Assembly (NCBI GenBank): GCA_964506685.1
Contig: CAZDMQ010000002.1
Location: 46,750-110,749, forward strand
Direction of reading: 5' to 3'
Source: UBA5336 sp964506685
GTDB lineage: Bacteria; Pseudomonadota; Alphaproteobacteria; Caulobacterales; Hyphomonadaceae
Length of the DNA: 64,000 nt
Positions 1 through 8,743 of this stretch are shown here, piece after piece. How positions within the stretch are numbered: the first letter of the stretch is position 1; each line of letters begins with the position of its first letter. Under the pieces are notes generated by a model that was not told where the DNA came from, ran no database searches, and saw only the letters and a list, made by a program, of their open reading frames with translations. The translations under genes were made by a program, and so were the position numbers.

Positions 1-1386
1 GCCAAAGCCGAAGGAACTGACAGCGGCACGCCGCGGTGTTTCCGCCGCATGGACCCAGGGCCGAGCCTTCCCCGACAGGTAGAAGGGCGAAGCGGCGGCC
101 AGCGTCGGCGCGGGCGCATCGACCTTGAGGGTCGGCGGCAGGACCTGCCGGCTCAGCGCCATCACTGCCTTGATCAGGCTGGCGGCACCGGCGGCCGCCT
201 TGGTGTGTCCGATCTGGGACTTGACCGAACCCAGGGCACACCAGGGTTCGTCAACCGGACCGTCCGGGGCGAAAACTGCCTTCAGGCCCTCGAGCTCGGC
301 CCGGTGACCAGCCTGGGTGCCGGTGCCATGGGCTTCCACCAGGCCCACCGTCTCCGGTCCGTAGCCGGCATCGGCGTAGGCGCGCCGCAACGCCCTGGCC
401 TGGCCCGACGGCAAGGGGGCGTAGATCGCCGTGCCGCGTCCGTCCGACGCCCCGCCAAGCCCGCGGATCACGGCATGGATCCGGTCGCCATCGCGCTCGG
501 CATCGGCGAGCCGCTTCAGCGCCAGCATGCCAATTCCCTCGCCGAGTATGGTGCCGTCCGCCTGCGCCGAGAAGGGCCGACAGTCGCCCGTCGGTGACAG
601 GGCCGGCGTCTTCGAGAAGCACAGGTACATCAGGATGTCGTTAAGTGCGTCTGCACCGCCGGCCAGCACCATGTCCGAGGCGCCGGACCGCAGCTCGTGC
701 AGGGCAAGCTGCAGCGCGGCGAGCGATGAGGCGCAGGCCGCATCGGTCACCAGGTTCGACCCGCCAAGGTTCAGCCGGTTCGCAATCCGCCCGGCCACGA
801 CATTGCCGAGAAGGCCCGGAAACGTCGCCTCGGTCCATTCGATGTAGCTTGTGGCCATGTGACCGGCGACCCGGCGAACGGTGTCCTCGGGCAGGCCGCT
901 GGCGCGCAGGGCGCGTTCCCAGACCGGCCGCTGCAGCCGGCCCGCCATGTGCCCCGTCAGCTCGGTCGCCGATGCCACACCCAGCACGACGCTGGTCCGT
1001 TCGCGGTCGACGGCGCCGCCGAGGGCGGCTTCGACATCGGCCATCACCCGGTCAGCGACCATGAGGGCGAGCAGCTGGCTGGTGTCGGTCGAGGGCAGGG
1101 CAGCCGGCGGTAGGCCGAATTTCACCGGGTTGAAGGCCTGTGGCGCCAGAAAGCCGCCACGCCGGCCATAGGTCCTGTCCCTCGCCAGCGGGTCCGGGTC
1201 GTAATAGTCCTCGATGCGCCAGTGCGTCGGGGGCACATCGCCGATGGCATCGACCCCTTCGATCAAGTCCCGGAAGAACCCCAGCGTGGTGCCGCGCCCG
1301 GGGAACATGGCGCCCATGGCGATCACGGCGACCGGTTCGCCCGGCTTCCGGCGCGCCTCGATCGTGCCGGTTCCGGGCCGGCTCAT
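1..1386 (-). CDS. Ketosynthase of a PfaA-like PUFA/polyketide megasynthase (partial)
   Basis: This is the N-terminal 462 codons of a gene that runs off the left edge without a stop. It encodes a beta-ketoacyl synthase domain, which condenses malonyl units onto an acyl chain. The active-site cysteine lies in VTDAACASSL (Cys218), and the two histidines lie in EAHGTGT (His353) and GHTKAAAG (His394), so the catalytic triad is complete. The N-terminus has the usual VAVIAMGAMFPG opening. The ATG overlaps the pfaD stop by 4 bases (ATGA), so the two are translationally coupled. A PfaD partner points to a PfaA-type iterative synthase making polyunsaturated fatty acid or a related secondary lipid. Downstream acyltransferase, carrier-protein and reductase domains are expected outside the window. 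Domain identity is sure; the product is inferred. Confidence 0.85.
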   Translation of the reverse strand, partial: MSRPGTGTIEARRKPGEPVAVIAMGAMFPGRGTTLGFFRDLIEGVDAIGDVPPTHWRIEDYYDPDPLARDRTYGRRGGFLAPQAFNPVKFGLPPAALPSTDTSQLLALMVADRVMADVEAALGGAVDRERTSVVLGVASATELTGHMAGRLQRPVWERALRASGLPEDTVRRVAGHMATSYIEWTEATFPGLLGNVVAGRIANRLNLGGSNLVTDAACASSLAALQLALHELRSGASDMVLAGGADALNDILMYLCFSKTPALSPTGDCRPFSAQADGTILGEGIGMLALKRLADAERDGDRIHAVIRGLGGASDGRGTAIYAPLPSGQARALRRAYADAGYGPETVGLVEAHGTGTQAGHRAELEGLKAVFAPDGPVDEPWCALGSVKSQIGHTKAAAGAASLIKAVMALSRQVLPPTLKVDAPAPTLAAASPFYLSGKARPWVHAAETPRRAAVSSFGFG

Positions 1387-2969
1387 GCTGTTTCGGTCCG
1401 CGGCACGGCCGGCATGTGGGGGGCCGCAGGGTGGAGGCGTGCTGGCGGCACGGCGACGCCGGCGAGGCGCAGCTGCTGGGCGCGGGCCACCTGGCAGGCG
1501 CCGGACAGCAGCGCATAGCCGATCCGTCTTACGGTTCGCTCAGCCAGCGGTTCGAGCGCCGAGCCCTTCACCCAGTCATTGAAGGCGCCAAGGGCCGGGC
1601 CGCACCATATCTGGTACTCCGCGCGGTGCGCCGGCGCGCCCTGCCGGGCCCATTGCGCGCAGTCGAAAAGATAGCGCCTGAACACGAAGCCCATGCGCAC
1701 CTTGCCGGACGCGATCGCCCTCTCGGCATCGCCGGGCCGGTTGGCCTCCAGATAGGCCAGCGTCTTGTTCCAGGCCGTGTCGATGGGTTCACCGAGACAG
1801 CTTTCCACAAAGGCGCGATCCTTCGCCGGCAGGGCGTCGAAATTGTCATAGCGGCGATAAAGCTGGTAGAGGCGCTCGGCGCGGGCGGCGAAGAAACTGC
1901 CGCGGCGCAGCACCTGCACCTTCACGCCGCGCTCGAACATGTCCGCAGCCGGGGCCATCGCCATGTCGTCCAGCGCCGCGCTGGCGAGCATGGCACGGGC
2001 ATCCTCCGAGAGCCCGGATTCGCGGGCCGACTGGTTGACCGACCCGGTGACGACGTAGGCTGCGCCCATGGCAAAGGCCCCGGCCACCGCCTCCGGCGTG
2101 CCGATGCCGCCGGCCAGCCCGATGCGGATCGTGTCGGGATCGAAGCCGTGGCGGATGGCCATCTCGCTCCGGGTGCGGCACAGGGAAGGGAACAGGGCGG
2201 CGGCGGGGCGATTATCGGTATGTCCGCCACTGTCCGCTTCGGCGGTGATGTCACAGGCGACCGGCAGGCGGGTGATGAGATCGGCCTCGGCGGCGGTGAT
2301 GTCGCCGCGGGCCACGAGCTCCCTGGCGAGCACGGTCGGGGCTGGGGCCATGAACGCGGCGGCGACATGCGGATGGGAAACCTTGGCGAAGACATGGTTG
2401 GTGCGCCGGACCGTGCCATCGGCAGCCCGTTGCAGGCCGCTGGCAGCATAGCGCACGATTTCCGGCGACAGCGCCATGAAGGCGGACGCCGAGACCCGCC
2501 GGACCCCCTTCCGGAGGTAAAGGTCGACCGTCGCGCGTTCGGTTTCGGGCGCCTGCGGGGAATGGATGAGGTTGCTGCCCCAGCCGGGCGCGTCGGGACC
2601 CAGTGCCGCCTGGATCTCGCTGATCGCCGCTTCGATGCGGCCAGGCTCCAGGCCGGCCGAACCGAAGAAGGCGGCAAACCCCGCCCGTTGTGCCTCGATC
2701 ACCATTTCTGCGGTGGTTAAGCCGCGCGCCATGGCGCCGACGACATATGCGAACCGCAGTCCGTGCACGGACCGGAAATGGCGGTCGCCCAGACGCTCTG
2801 GAAAAATGGCCGGCAGACGGGCATCGCATCGCGCCATGTCGGAGGTGACGTCGACTTCGCCATCGTCTCGAAAAACGAGAGCCAGGGGTTGATCGGGACA
2901 CTGCAGCGCGTTGTCGAGGAGATCCCCTGCCACGAATGGGACGGTGACATCTCGCGCGACTAAATCCAT
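1383..2969 (-). CDS. pfaD: PfaD-family flavin enoyl reductase of PUFA/polyketide synthase
   Basis: The 528-residue protein is a TIM-barrel flavoprotein of the 2-nitropropane dioxygenase-like family in its PfaD branch. These act as trans-acting enoyl reductases for PUFA and some polyketide synthases. Visible hallmarks are CDITAEADSGGHTDNRP, then the FMN-phosphate region GLAGGIGTPEAVAGAFAMGA and VTGSVNQ, followed by the PfaD-specific C-terminal helical part. The ATG at 2969 is chosen over an upstream in-frame start because GGAGGAG lies 9 bases before it. The gene overlaps the following ketosynthase by 4 bases, so both are made from one message. The length matches the family. I am confident of the family; the lipid made is unknown. 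Confidence 0.88.
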   Translation of the reverse strand: MDLVARDVTVPFVAGDLLDNALQCPDQPLALVFRDDGEVDVTSDMARCDARLPAIFPERLGDRHFRSVHGLRFAYVVGAMARGLTTAEMVIEAQRAGFAAFFGSAGLEPGRIEAAISEIQAALGPDAPGWGSNLIHSPQAPETERATVDLYLRKGVRRVSASAFMALSPEIVRYAASGLQRAADGTVRRTNHVFAKVSHPHVAAAFMAPAPTVLARELVARGDITAAEADLITRLPVACDITAEADSGGHTDNRPAAALFPSLCRTRSEMAIRHGFDPDTIRIGLAGGIGTPEAVAGAFAMGAAYVVTGSVNQSARESGLSEDARAMLASAALDDMAMAPAADMFERGVKVQVLRRGSFFAARAERLYQLYRRYDNFDALPAKDRAFVESCLGEPIDTAWNKTLAYLEANRPGDAERAIASGKVRMGFVFRRYLFDCAQWARQGAPAHRAEYQIWCGPALGAFNDWVKGSALEPLAERTVRRIGYALLSGACQVARAQQLRLAGVAVPPARLHPAAPHMPAVPRTETA

Positions 2970-3110
2970 GGGAAACAACTCCTCCGGGCAGGAATTCCCC
3001 ACCCCGCACCGTTCTGAAGATCGTGTTTACCAACAATCAATTCCCCCGTGCACTGAAACGCCAGGCTTGTCCACACTCTTCCGATAGCGCAATCCTCAAT
3101 TTTTGTTTAC

Positions 3111-3131
3111 GCGAATTTCAAGAAAATTCGC
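3111..3131. promoter_or_regulatory. Perfect 8-bp inverted repeat, candidate operator
   Basis: GCGAATTT (3111-3118) and AAATTCGC (3124-3131) are perfect reverse complements separated by CAAGA. The repeat sits in the AT-rich gap between pfaD (leftward) and the GGDEF-EAL gene (rightward), about 75 bases before the likely start of the latter. Its size and spacing fit a dimeric regulator site. It has no T-run after it and no gene ends here, so a terminator is unlikely. The binding protein is unknown. Confidence 0.5.
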
Positions 3132-3204
3132 AGAATGGGACATCGGAAATTTTCACGGCCGCTTGCTATCGGGGATTGAAAGAGCGGCCAATAGTGAGGA
3201 AGTC

Positions 3205-5607
3205 GTGCTCGAACGTGTCTCCAGGGAAATGGACCAGCGTTTCTCGCTGACTTCAATCCTCGCCCCTATCCTTGTTCCGGTCTCGCTGCGCCACAAGCTC
3301 CGCAGTGCGCAGATCAATGCGATCAACAAGCTTGGCCTGCTGGTGGTGCTGACCAACCTGCTCAGCGCGACGCTGGTCATGCTGCTCTTCGGCGGCAACG
3401 ATACGCGCGGGCTCGGCCTGTGGAGCAGCGCGATGTGCTTTGCCTGCGCGCTGCATTTCGTCCAGTCCATGAACGCAACCCAGCGGCCCGACGATACGAT
3501 CCATGGCCTGCGTGCGGCCCGGGATTACACCATCGGTTCGGCCATCTTCGGCCTGCTCTGGGCGGTGATCCCGGTCTATTACCTGCCCCGGATCGACGAC
3601 TTCGCCCAGATCGCCAGTGCGGCCATCCTGTCCAGCATGATCTTTGGCGGCGGTTTCATCCTGTCACGCCTGCCGCAGGCGGCCTTTGCCTTCGTGGTGC
3701 CGATCTCGGCCGGCTTCGTGGCCGGTGTCTGCCAGATCAATGATGCGCGGGTGGCCTATCTCGGGCTGATGGTCGTCGTCTACACGGCTGTCATCGCGGT
3801 CGCGGTTCGCTGGAATTTCACCCTGTTCGCGCGCCAGTTCCTGTCGGAGGCCGAGATCAACCAGCAGCGGTCCCTGATCGGGCTGCTGCTGCGCGATTTC
3901 GAGGCGACCAGCTCGGACTGGTTGTGGCAGACCGATGAGAATGGCGTACTGATCGAATTGCCGCTGCAGATCGAGGGCGCGAAATCGGGCTATTCGATCA
4001 TGGAGGTGGGCGCTGACCTGATCTCGCTGTTCGAGGCCAATGAGGCGCGCAACGTGCTGGCCCTGTCGCTGGTCCGCAAGCAGAGCTTCCGCGATCTTGT
4101 CCTCATGGTCCGCACACGCAACGAGACGCGCTGGTGGTCGCTGTCGGGCAAGCCGGTGCTGAATGAGGGCCGCTATGTCGGCTTCCGCGGCGTGGCCTCC
4201 GATGTCACCCAGTCCAAGCAGATCGAGGACCGGATTGCCTTCATGGCCCATTATGACGGGCTGACCGGCCTGCCCAACCGCATCACGTTTCATGAGGAAC
4301 TCCAGAAGATCTGCCAGGCGCCGATGCAGCAGAAGGGCGTGCGCGCAGTGCTCTGGATGGACCTCGACAATTTCAAGTGGGTCAATGACACGCTGGGCCA
4401 CCCGGCCGGCGACGAACTGCTCGGCCAGTTCGCGAGCCGTCTCAGCGATGCCTGCACCTCGAACGACATCATCGCCCGCCTCGGCGGCGATGAATTCGCG
4501 CTGATCGTCGAGCGGTTCGACCGGATGGAACTGCGCGTCTTCCTGGACAACCTCGTCGACCGGCTCGCCCGTCCCTATGATGTCATGGGGTCGACGGCCA
4601 ATTGCAGCGCCACGATCGGCGTCCGCGTCCTCAAGGAGACCGACACCGACATCCAGATCGTTCTCAGCCATGCCGACATGGCCCTCTACCGCGCCAAGAA
4701 GACCCGCAAGGGCACCTGGTGCGAGTTCTCGCCAGACATGGAGGAACGTGCCCGCGCCCGCCGCGTGATCGAAGCGGACCTGCACACGGCGGTGGAGACC
4801 GGACAGCTGCACCTCAAGTTCCAGCCCATCGTCGATGCCCGGACCCGCGAAATCGTCTCGCTGGAGACCCTGATGCGCTGGGACCATCCCCATCGCGGCG
4901 CGATCACGCCGGCCGATTTCATCGAACATGCAGAGGATTGCGGCCTGATCAACCGGATCGGCGAGTGGGCGATCCGCGAGGCCCTGTCGCAGGCCCGCCG
5001 CCTGCCGCGCCACGTCGGTGTATCGGTGAACATCTCGCCGCTGCAACTGCACAGCTCCAAGCTCATCACCACCATCCTCAGCGCCTTGGCCCACAGCGGC
5101 ATCGAGCCGTCGCGGCTGGACATGGAGATCACCGAATCGGTGCTGATGTCGGATACCGAATTCGTGCGCGAACGGCTGAACCAGCTCAAGCGCATCGGGC
5201 TGACCATTTCGCTCGATGATTTCGGTACCGGCTTCTCCTCGCTCAGCTACCTGCGCAGCTATCCCTTCGACAAGCTGAAGATCGACAAGTGCTTCATCTC
5301 CGATCTCGAGACCAATGAGGACAACCAGGCGATCACCCGGGCGACCCTGACCCTGGCCCAGTCGCTCGGCATGCGCTGCACGGCCGAAGGGGTCGAGACC
5401 GAGGCGCAGGCGCGGTTCCTCGTCGAGCATGGCTGCGACCTGCTGCAGGGTTTCCTGATCTCGCGGGCCGTGCCCATGGACCGGCTGCCGGGACTGAACC
5501 TGCTTGATCTCGATCTCGACGAGGATGACCGCCGGCGCGGCGGTGTCGGGATCGACCGCGCTCCGGGCCGCGATGGCCCATCCCTCCGCCTGGTCGGGAA
5601 CGAATAG
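3205..5607 (+). CDS. Membrane-bound PAS-GGDEF-EAL cyclic-di-GMP enzyme
   Basis: About 800 residues. The N-terminal ~215 hold several hydrophobic helices (a MASE-like sensor), then a PAS domain with the SSDWLWQTDENG opening and a PAC-like end (VGFRGVASDVT). Next come a GGDEF cyclase domain (RLGGDEF, residues 427-431) and an EAL phosphodiesterase domain. In the latter the signature reads ETL (554-556), which keeps the catalytic glutamate, and DDFGTGFSSLSYL (from residue 671) keeps the metal aspartates. The inhibitory RxxD site is lost: Thr stands where Arg should be before GGDEF. Both activities look possible; the net direction cannot be read. The GTG at 3205 has GAGGA ahead; an ATG at 3229 is the alternative, and an upstream TTG at 3103 lacks a ribosome site. 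It could modulate the Pel locus 10 kb away, though nothing in the sequence proves it. Confidence 0.9.
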   Translation: MLERVSREMDQRFSLTSILAPILVPVSLRHKLRSAQINAINKLGLLVVLTNLLSATLVMLLFGGNDTRGLGLWSSAMCFACALHFVQSMNATQRPDDTIHGLRAARDYTIGSAIFGLLWAVIPVYYLPRIDDFAQIASAAILSSMIFGGGFILSRLPQAAFAFVVPISAGFVAGVCQINDARVAYLGLMVVVYTAVIAVAVRWNFTLFARQFLSEAEINQQRSLIGLLLRDFEATSSDWLWQTDENGVLIELPLQIEGAKSGYSIMEVGADLISLFEANEARNVLALSLVRKQSFRDLVLMVRTRNETRWWSLSGKPVLNEGRYVGFRGVASDVTQSKQIEDRIAFMAHYDGLTGLPNRITFHEELQKICQAPMQQKGVRAVLWMDLDNFKWVNDTLGHPAGDELLGQFASRLSDACTSNDIIARLGGDEFALIVERFDRMELRVFLDNLVDRLARPYDVMGSTANCSATIGVRVLKETDTDIQIVLSHADMALYRAKKTRKGTWCEFSPDMEERARARRVIEADLHTAVETGQLHLKFQPIVDARTREIVSLETLMRWDHPHRGAITPADFIEHAEDCGLINRIGEWAIREALSQARRLPRHVGVSVNISPLQLHSSKLITTILSALAHSGIEPSRLDMEITESVLMSDTEFVRERLNQLKRIGLTISLDDFGTGFSSLSYLRSYPFDKLKIDKCFISDLETNEDNQAITRATLTLAQSLGMRCTAEGVETEAQARFLVEHGCDLLQGFLISRAVPMDRLPGLNLLDLDLDEDDRRRGGVGIDRAPGRDGPSLRLVGNE

Positions 5608-5746
5608 GCCGGGTGCCGCACAGAGGCGCGGGCGCCGGGCCGCAGGACAGCGCCTCCGGAACCGGTCTGCCCCCTTGCGCGTCCCCTGGCGCGCCTCAGC
5701 CGCTTGCGCTCCACCCCGCGCCGCGCACGGCCTGAGGGCGACCGGC

Positions 5747-7051
5747 TCAGCGCTGGTTGATCGGGATGAAGTTGCGCTGGGGTGCACCGGTATAGAGCTG
5801 GCGGGGGCGGCCGATTCGCTGGTTGGGGTCCTCGATCATCTCGTTGAGCTGGGCGACCCATCCCACGGTGCGGGCAATCGCGAACAGCACGGTGAACATG
5901 TTGGTCGGAAAGCCCATCGCGTCGAGAATGATGCCAGAATAGAAGTCGACATTGGGATAGAGCTTCTTCTCGACGAAATAGGGGTCTTCCAGCGCGATCT
6001 TCTCGAGTTCCATGGCGACCTTCAGGACCGGTGTGTCGCGCACGCCGAGCTCGTCCAGAACCTCATGGGCCGATTGCTGCATCACCTTTGCGCGCGGATC
6101 ATAGTTCTTGTAGACCCGGTGGCCGAAGCCCATCAGCCGGAACGGATCGTCCTTGTCCTTGGCGCGGGCGATATACTCGGGGATATTGTCGGTGCTGCCG
6201 ATCTCGCGCAGCATGTTGAGCGCCGCCTCGTTTGCCCCGCCATGTGCCGGCCCCCAGAGACAGGCAATGCCGGCCGCAATGGCGGCATAAGGGTGTGCGC
6301 CGGACGATCCGGCGAGACGGACCGTGGAGGTCGAGGCGTTCTGCTCATGATCGGCGTGCAGGATGAGGATCCGGTCCATAGCGCGGGTGAGCACCGGCGA
6401 GGAGATGTAATCCTCGGCCGGGACCGAGAAGCACATGCGCAGGAAGTTCTCGGCATAGCCCAGTTCGTTGCGCGGCGAGACGAAGGGCTGGCCAATGGTG
6501 TACTTGTAGATGCGCGCGGCGATGGTCGGCATCTTGGCGATCAGGCGGATCGAGGCGAGGCGGCGCTCATCGGGGTCGGCGCTGTCCATGGCGCTGGGGT
6601 AGAAGGAGGCGATCCCGCCGACAATGCCGGTAAACATTGCCATGGGGTGGCTGTCGCGCCGGAAGCCTTCGAAGAAGCGGTCCATCTGGGTGTGCAGCAT
6701 CGTGTGCTGGGTCACCTCATGGGCAAAGCCGCGGAACTCTGCCTGGTTCGGCAGCTCGCCATAGAGCAGGAGGTAGCAGACCTCGAGGAAGCCGGACTGC
6801 TGGGCGAGCTGTTCGATGGGATAGCCGCGGTGGAGCAGCCGCCCCTCTTCGCCGTCGATGAACGTGATCTGGCTCTCGCAGCTGGCCGTGGAGGCGAAGC
6901 CCGGATCGATCGTGAACACGCCGGCCTGGGCGTACAGCTTGCGGACATCGATCACGTCCGGGCCATCGGTGCCGGACAGGACCGGCAGCTCCACCGTCTT
7001 GCCGCCCACTTCGAGCCTGGCGGTACCCGCCTCTGCCATCTTGCTTTCCAT
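5747..7051 (-). CDS. gltA: Citrate synthase
   Basis: 434 residues, the normal size of the hexameric bacterial type II enzyme that joins oxaloacetate and acetyl-CoA at the entry of the TCA cycle. The catalytic histidine regions are GPAHGGANEAALNM and MGFGHRVYKNYDPR, and the C-terminal FTVLFAIARTVGWVAQLNEM segment carries the conserved arginine region. The N-terminal part includes the small beta domain typical of Gram-negative enzymes (FIDGEEGRLLHRGYPIEQL). It follows gltX on the same strand after 57 bases and is convergent with the GGDEF-EAL gene. No anomaly. Confidence 0.97.
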   Translation of the reverse strand: MESKMAEAGTARLEVGGKTVELPVLSGTDGPDVIDVRKLYAQAGVFTIDPGFASTASCESQITFIDGEEGRLLHRGYPIEQLAQQSGFLEVCYLLLYGELPNQAEFRGFAHEVTQHTMLHTQMDRFFEGFRRDSHPMAMFTGIVGGIASFYPSAMDSADPDERRLASIRLIAKMPTIAARIYKYTIGQPFVSPRNELGYAENFLRMCFSVPAEDYISSPVLTRAMDRILILHADHEQNASTSTVRLAGSSGAHPYAAIAAGIACLWGPAHGGANEAALNMLREIGSTDNIPEYIARAKDKDDPFRLMGFGHRVYKNYDPRAKVMQQSAHEVLDELGVRDTPVLKVAMELEKIALEDPYFVEKKLYPNVDFYSGIILDAMGFPTNMFTVLFAIARTVGWVAQLNEMIEDPNQRIGRPRQLYTGAPQRNFIPINQR

Positions 7052-7108
7052 ACTGCGTCTGCCCCTTGCATCCTGGTTCAGGTGGCCCCCTGGTCTGGGG
7101 GAGGTGGT

Positions 7109-8593
7109 TCAGCTCCCGCTGCCATCGGATCCGGCAGCAGCGAGTTGTTCGTCGATCCGCGACAGGGTTTCGGCCTGTCCGAGCCATGCAAGCACATGTG
7201 CGAGATCCGGCGCCGGGTGGCCACCGGTAACCGCCGCCCTGAGAGCGGGGCCGATGGCGCCCATGGAAAGGTCTTGTGCGCTGCGGTAGGCTTCGATGGC
7301 TTCGGCGATCCTGTCTGCGTCGAACGGCTCTGTTTCGAACAGGACTGTACGCAGCGCAGCGAGATGACGCAAGCTCTCGCCCTTCAGCGCCTTGCGCGCC
7401 TTCTTGTTCAGCGCGAACGGGCGCGGTGCTGTAATGAATGCAAAGGCTTCAGCCAGGGCGGGGAGGGTCGCGCCGCGGTCCTTCATGTGCGGCAGGGCAC
7501 GGGAAAGTTCGGTTTTCTGATCGTCCGTGAGCGGGGCTGCCGCCTCCCAGTAGGGGGTCAGCAGGGTGGCAAGCCGGGTGTCTTCGCAGGTGCGCAAGAA
7601 GTGGCTGTTGACGGCGTCGAGCTTGTCGAGGTCGAGCCGGGCGGGCGACTTGTTGATGCCATCAAGCGAAAAGGCGCTGGCCGCTTCGGTGTCGGTGAAG
7701 ATCTCCTTGTCGCCCTGGCTCCAGCCGAGCCGCAAGAGGTAGGCGCGCATCGCCTCGGGCAGGTAGCCCATGTCGCGATAGGCCAGCGTGGACAGCGCGC
7801 CATGGCGCTTGGAGAGCTTCGCCCCGTCGGAACCGTGGATCAGCGGGATGTGGGCGTAGACCGGAACCGGCCAGTCCATCGCCTCGATGATCGGGCGCTG
7901 GCGGAACGCGTTGCGCAGGTGGTCATCGCCCCGGACGATGTGGGTGACACCCATGTCGTGGTCATCGACGACAACGGCGAGCATGTAGGTGGGGCTGCCG
8001 TCCGCACGCAGCAGGATGAGGTCGTCAAGCTCGCGTGCGCCGATCTCGACCCGGCCCTGCACGGCATCCTCGAGCACCATCCGGCCATCATCGGGCGCGC
8101 GCAGGCGGATGGTGAAGGGCGCGTCCTTTACGGGCGGGGGCGCACCGTCTCGCCAGGGGGAGCGATAGGGGGCCAGCAGCGCATCGGCCTCGGCGCGGAG
8201 GGCGGCGCGTTCGGTCTCGCCGAGGTTTTCGTCCCGCGCAGCCTGACGCTTCGCTTCGCCAGCATCGCGCCGGGCTTGCAACTCCTCGGGCGTCGCATAG
8301 CAGCGGAAGGCTGCACCCTTCGCGATGAGGGCATGGGCGACCTCGGCATGGCGCCCGGCACGGGCGGACTGGTAGACCGGCGCGTCGTCCGGGGTGAGTG
8401 CCAGCCACTCCATGGCGTCGAGAATCGCCCGGGTGGCTTCAGGTGTCGAACGGTCGCGGTCGGTGTCCTCGATCCGCAACAGGAACCGGCCGCCATGGCG
8501 CCGGGCCAGAAGATGGTTGAAAAGCGCGGTGCGTGCGCCTCCAATGTGCAACATGCCCGTCGGTGAGGGTGCAAATCGCGTGGTGACGGTCAT
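7109..8593 (-). CDS. gltX: Glutamate-tRNA ligase
   Basis: 494-residue class I aminoacyl-tRNA synthetase that charges tRNA-Glu in the cytoplasm. The ATP-binding motifs are the HIGH-type TGMLHIGGARTALFN near the N-terminus and the KMSKS-type KLSKRHGA in the middle. The ATG at 8593 is preferred because GAAGAGGG precedes it and the family starts with the VTTRFAPSPTG segment; a longer start would add a non-conserved tail. It is divergent from comEC with a short shared upstream region and is followed by gltA, an arrangement also seen in Caulobacter-type genomes. Confidence 0.96.
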   Translation of the reverse strand: MTVTTRFAPSPTGMLHIGGARTALFNHLLARRHGGRFLLRIEDTDRDRSTPEATRAILDAMEWLALTPDDAPVYQSARAGRHAEVAHALIAKGAAFRCYATPEELQARRDAGEAKRQAARDENLGETERAALRAEADALLAPYRSPWRDGAPPPVKDAPFTIRLRAPDDGRMVLEDAVQGRVEIGARELDDLILLRADGSPTYMLAVVVDDHDMGVTHIVRGDDHLRNAFRQRPIIEAMDWPVPVYAHIPLIHGSDGAKLSKRHGALSTLAYRDMGYLPEAMRAYLLRLGWSQGDKEIFTDTEAASAFSLDGINKSPARLDLDKLDAVNSHFLRTCEDTRLATLLTPYWEAAAPLTDDQKTELSRALPHMKDRGATLPALAEAFAFITAPRPFALNKKARKALKGESLRHLAALRTVLFETEPFDADRIAEAIEAYRSAQDLSMGAIGPALRAAVTGGHPAPDLAHVLAWLGQAETLSRIDEQLAAAGSDGSGS

Positions 8594-8743
8594 ATGGGTC
8601 CCTCTTCGCCAATCCTGCCCGAACCCGGACATGCGCCGCGTGCCGGTACGGTGGGCGTTGAACACGCCGGCGAGCTAGCTGGCAAGGGGCCGGGCCCAGA
8701 CGCCGTCGGGCAGGCTGCGACGCCAGCCGGCGACACGGGCGGG

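Noticed and set aside
5608..5746. Searched for a structured RNA or terminator between the GGDEF-EAL and gltA genes
   Set aside because: Only diffuse GC-rich sequence was seen, with no clear stem or U-run.
3664..5787. A 707-residue minus-strand open frame opposite the GGDEF-EAL gene
   Set aside because: It mirrors the codons of the GGDEF-EAL gene and shows no domain; the plus-strand gene is certain.
5504..8566. A 1020-residue plus-strand open frame
   Set aside because: It runs antisense through gltA and gltX, which are certain.
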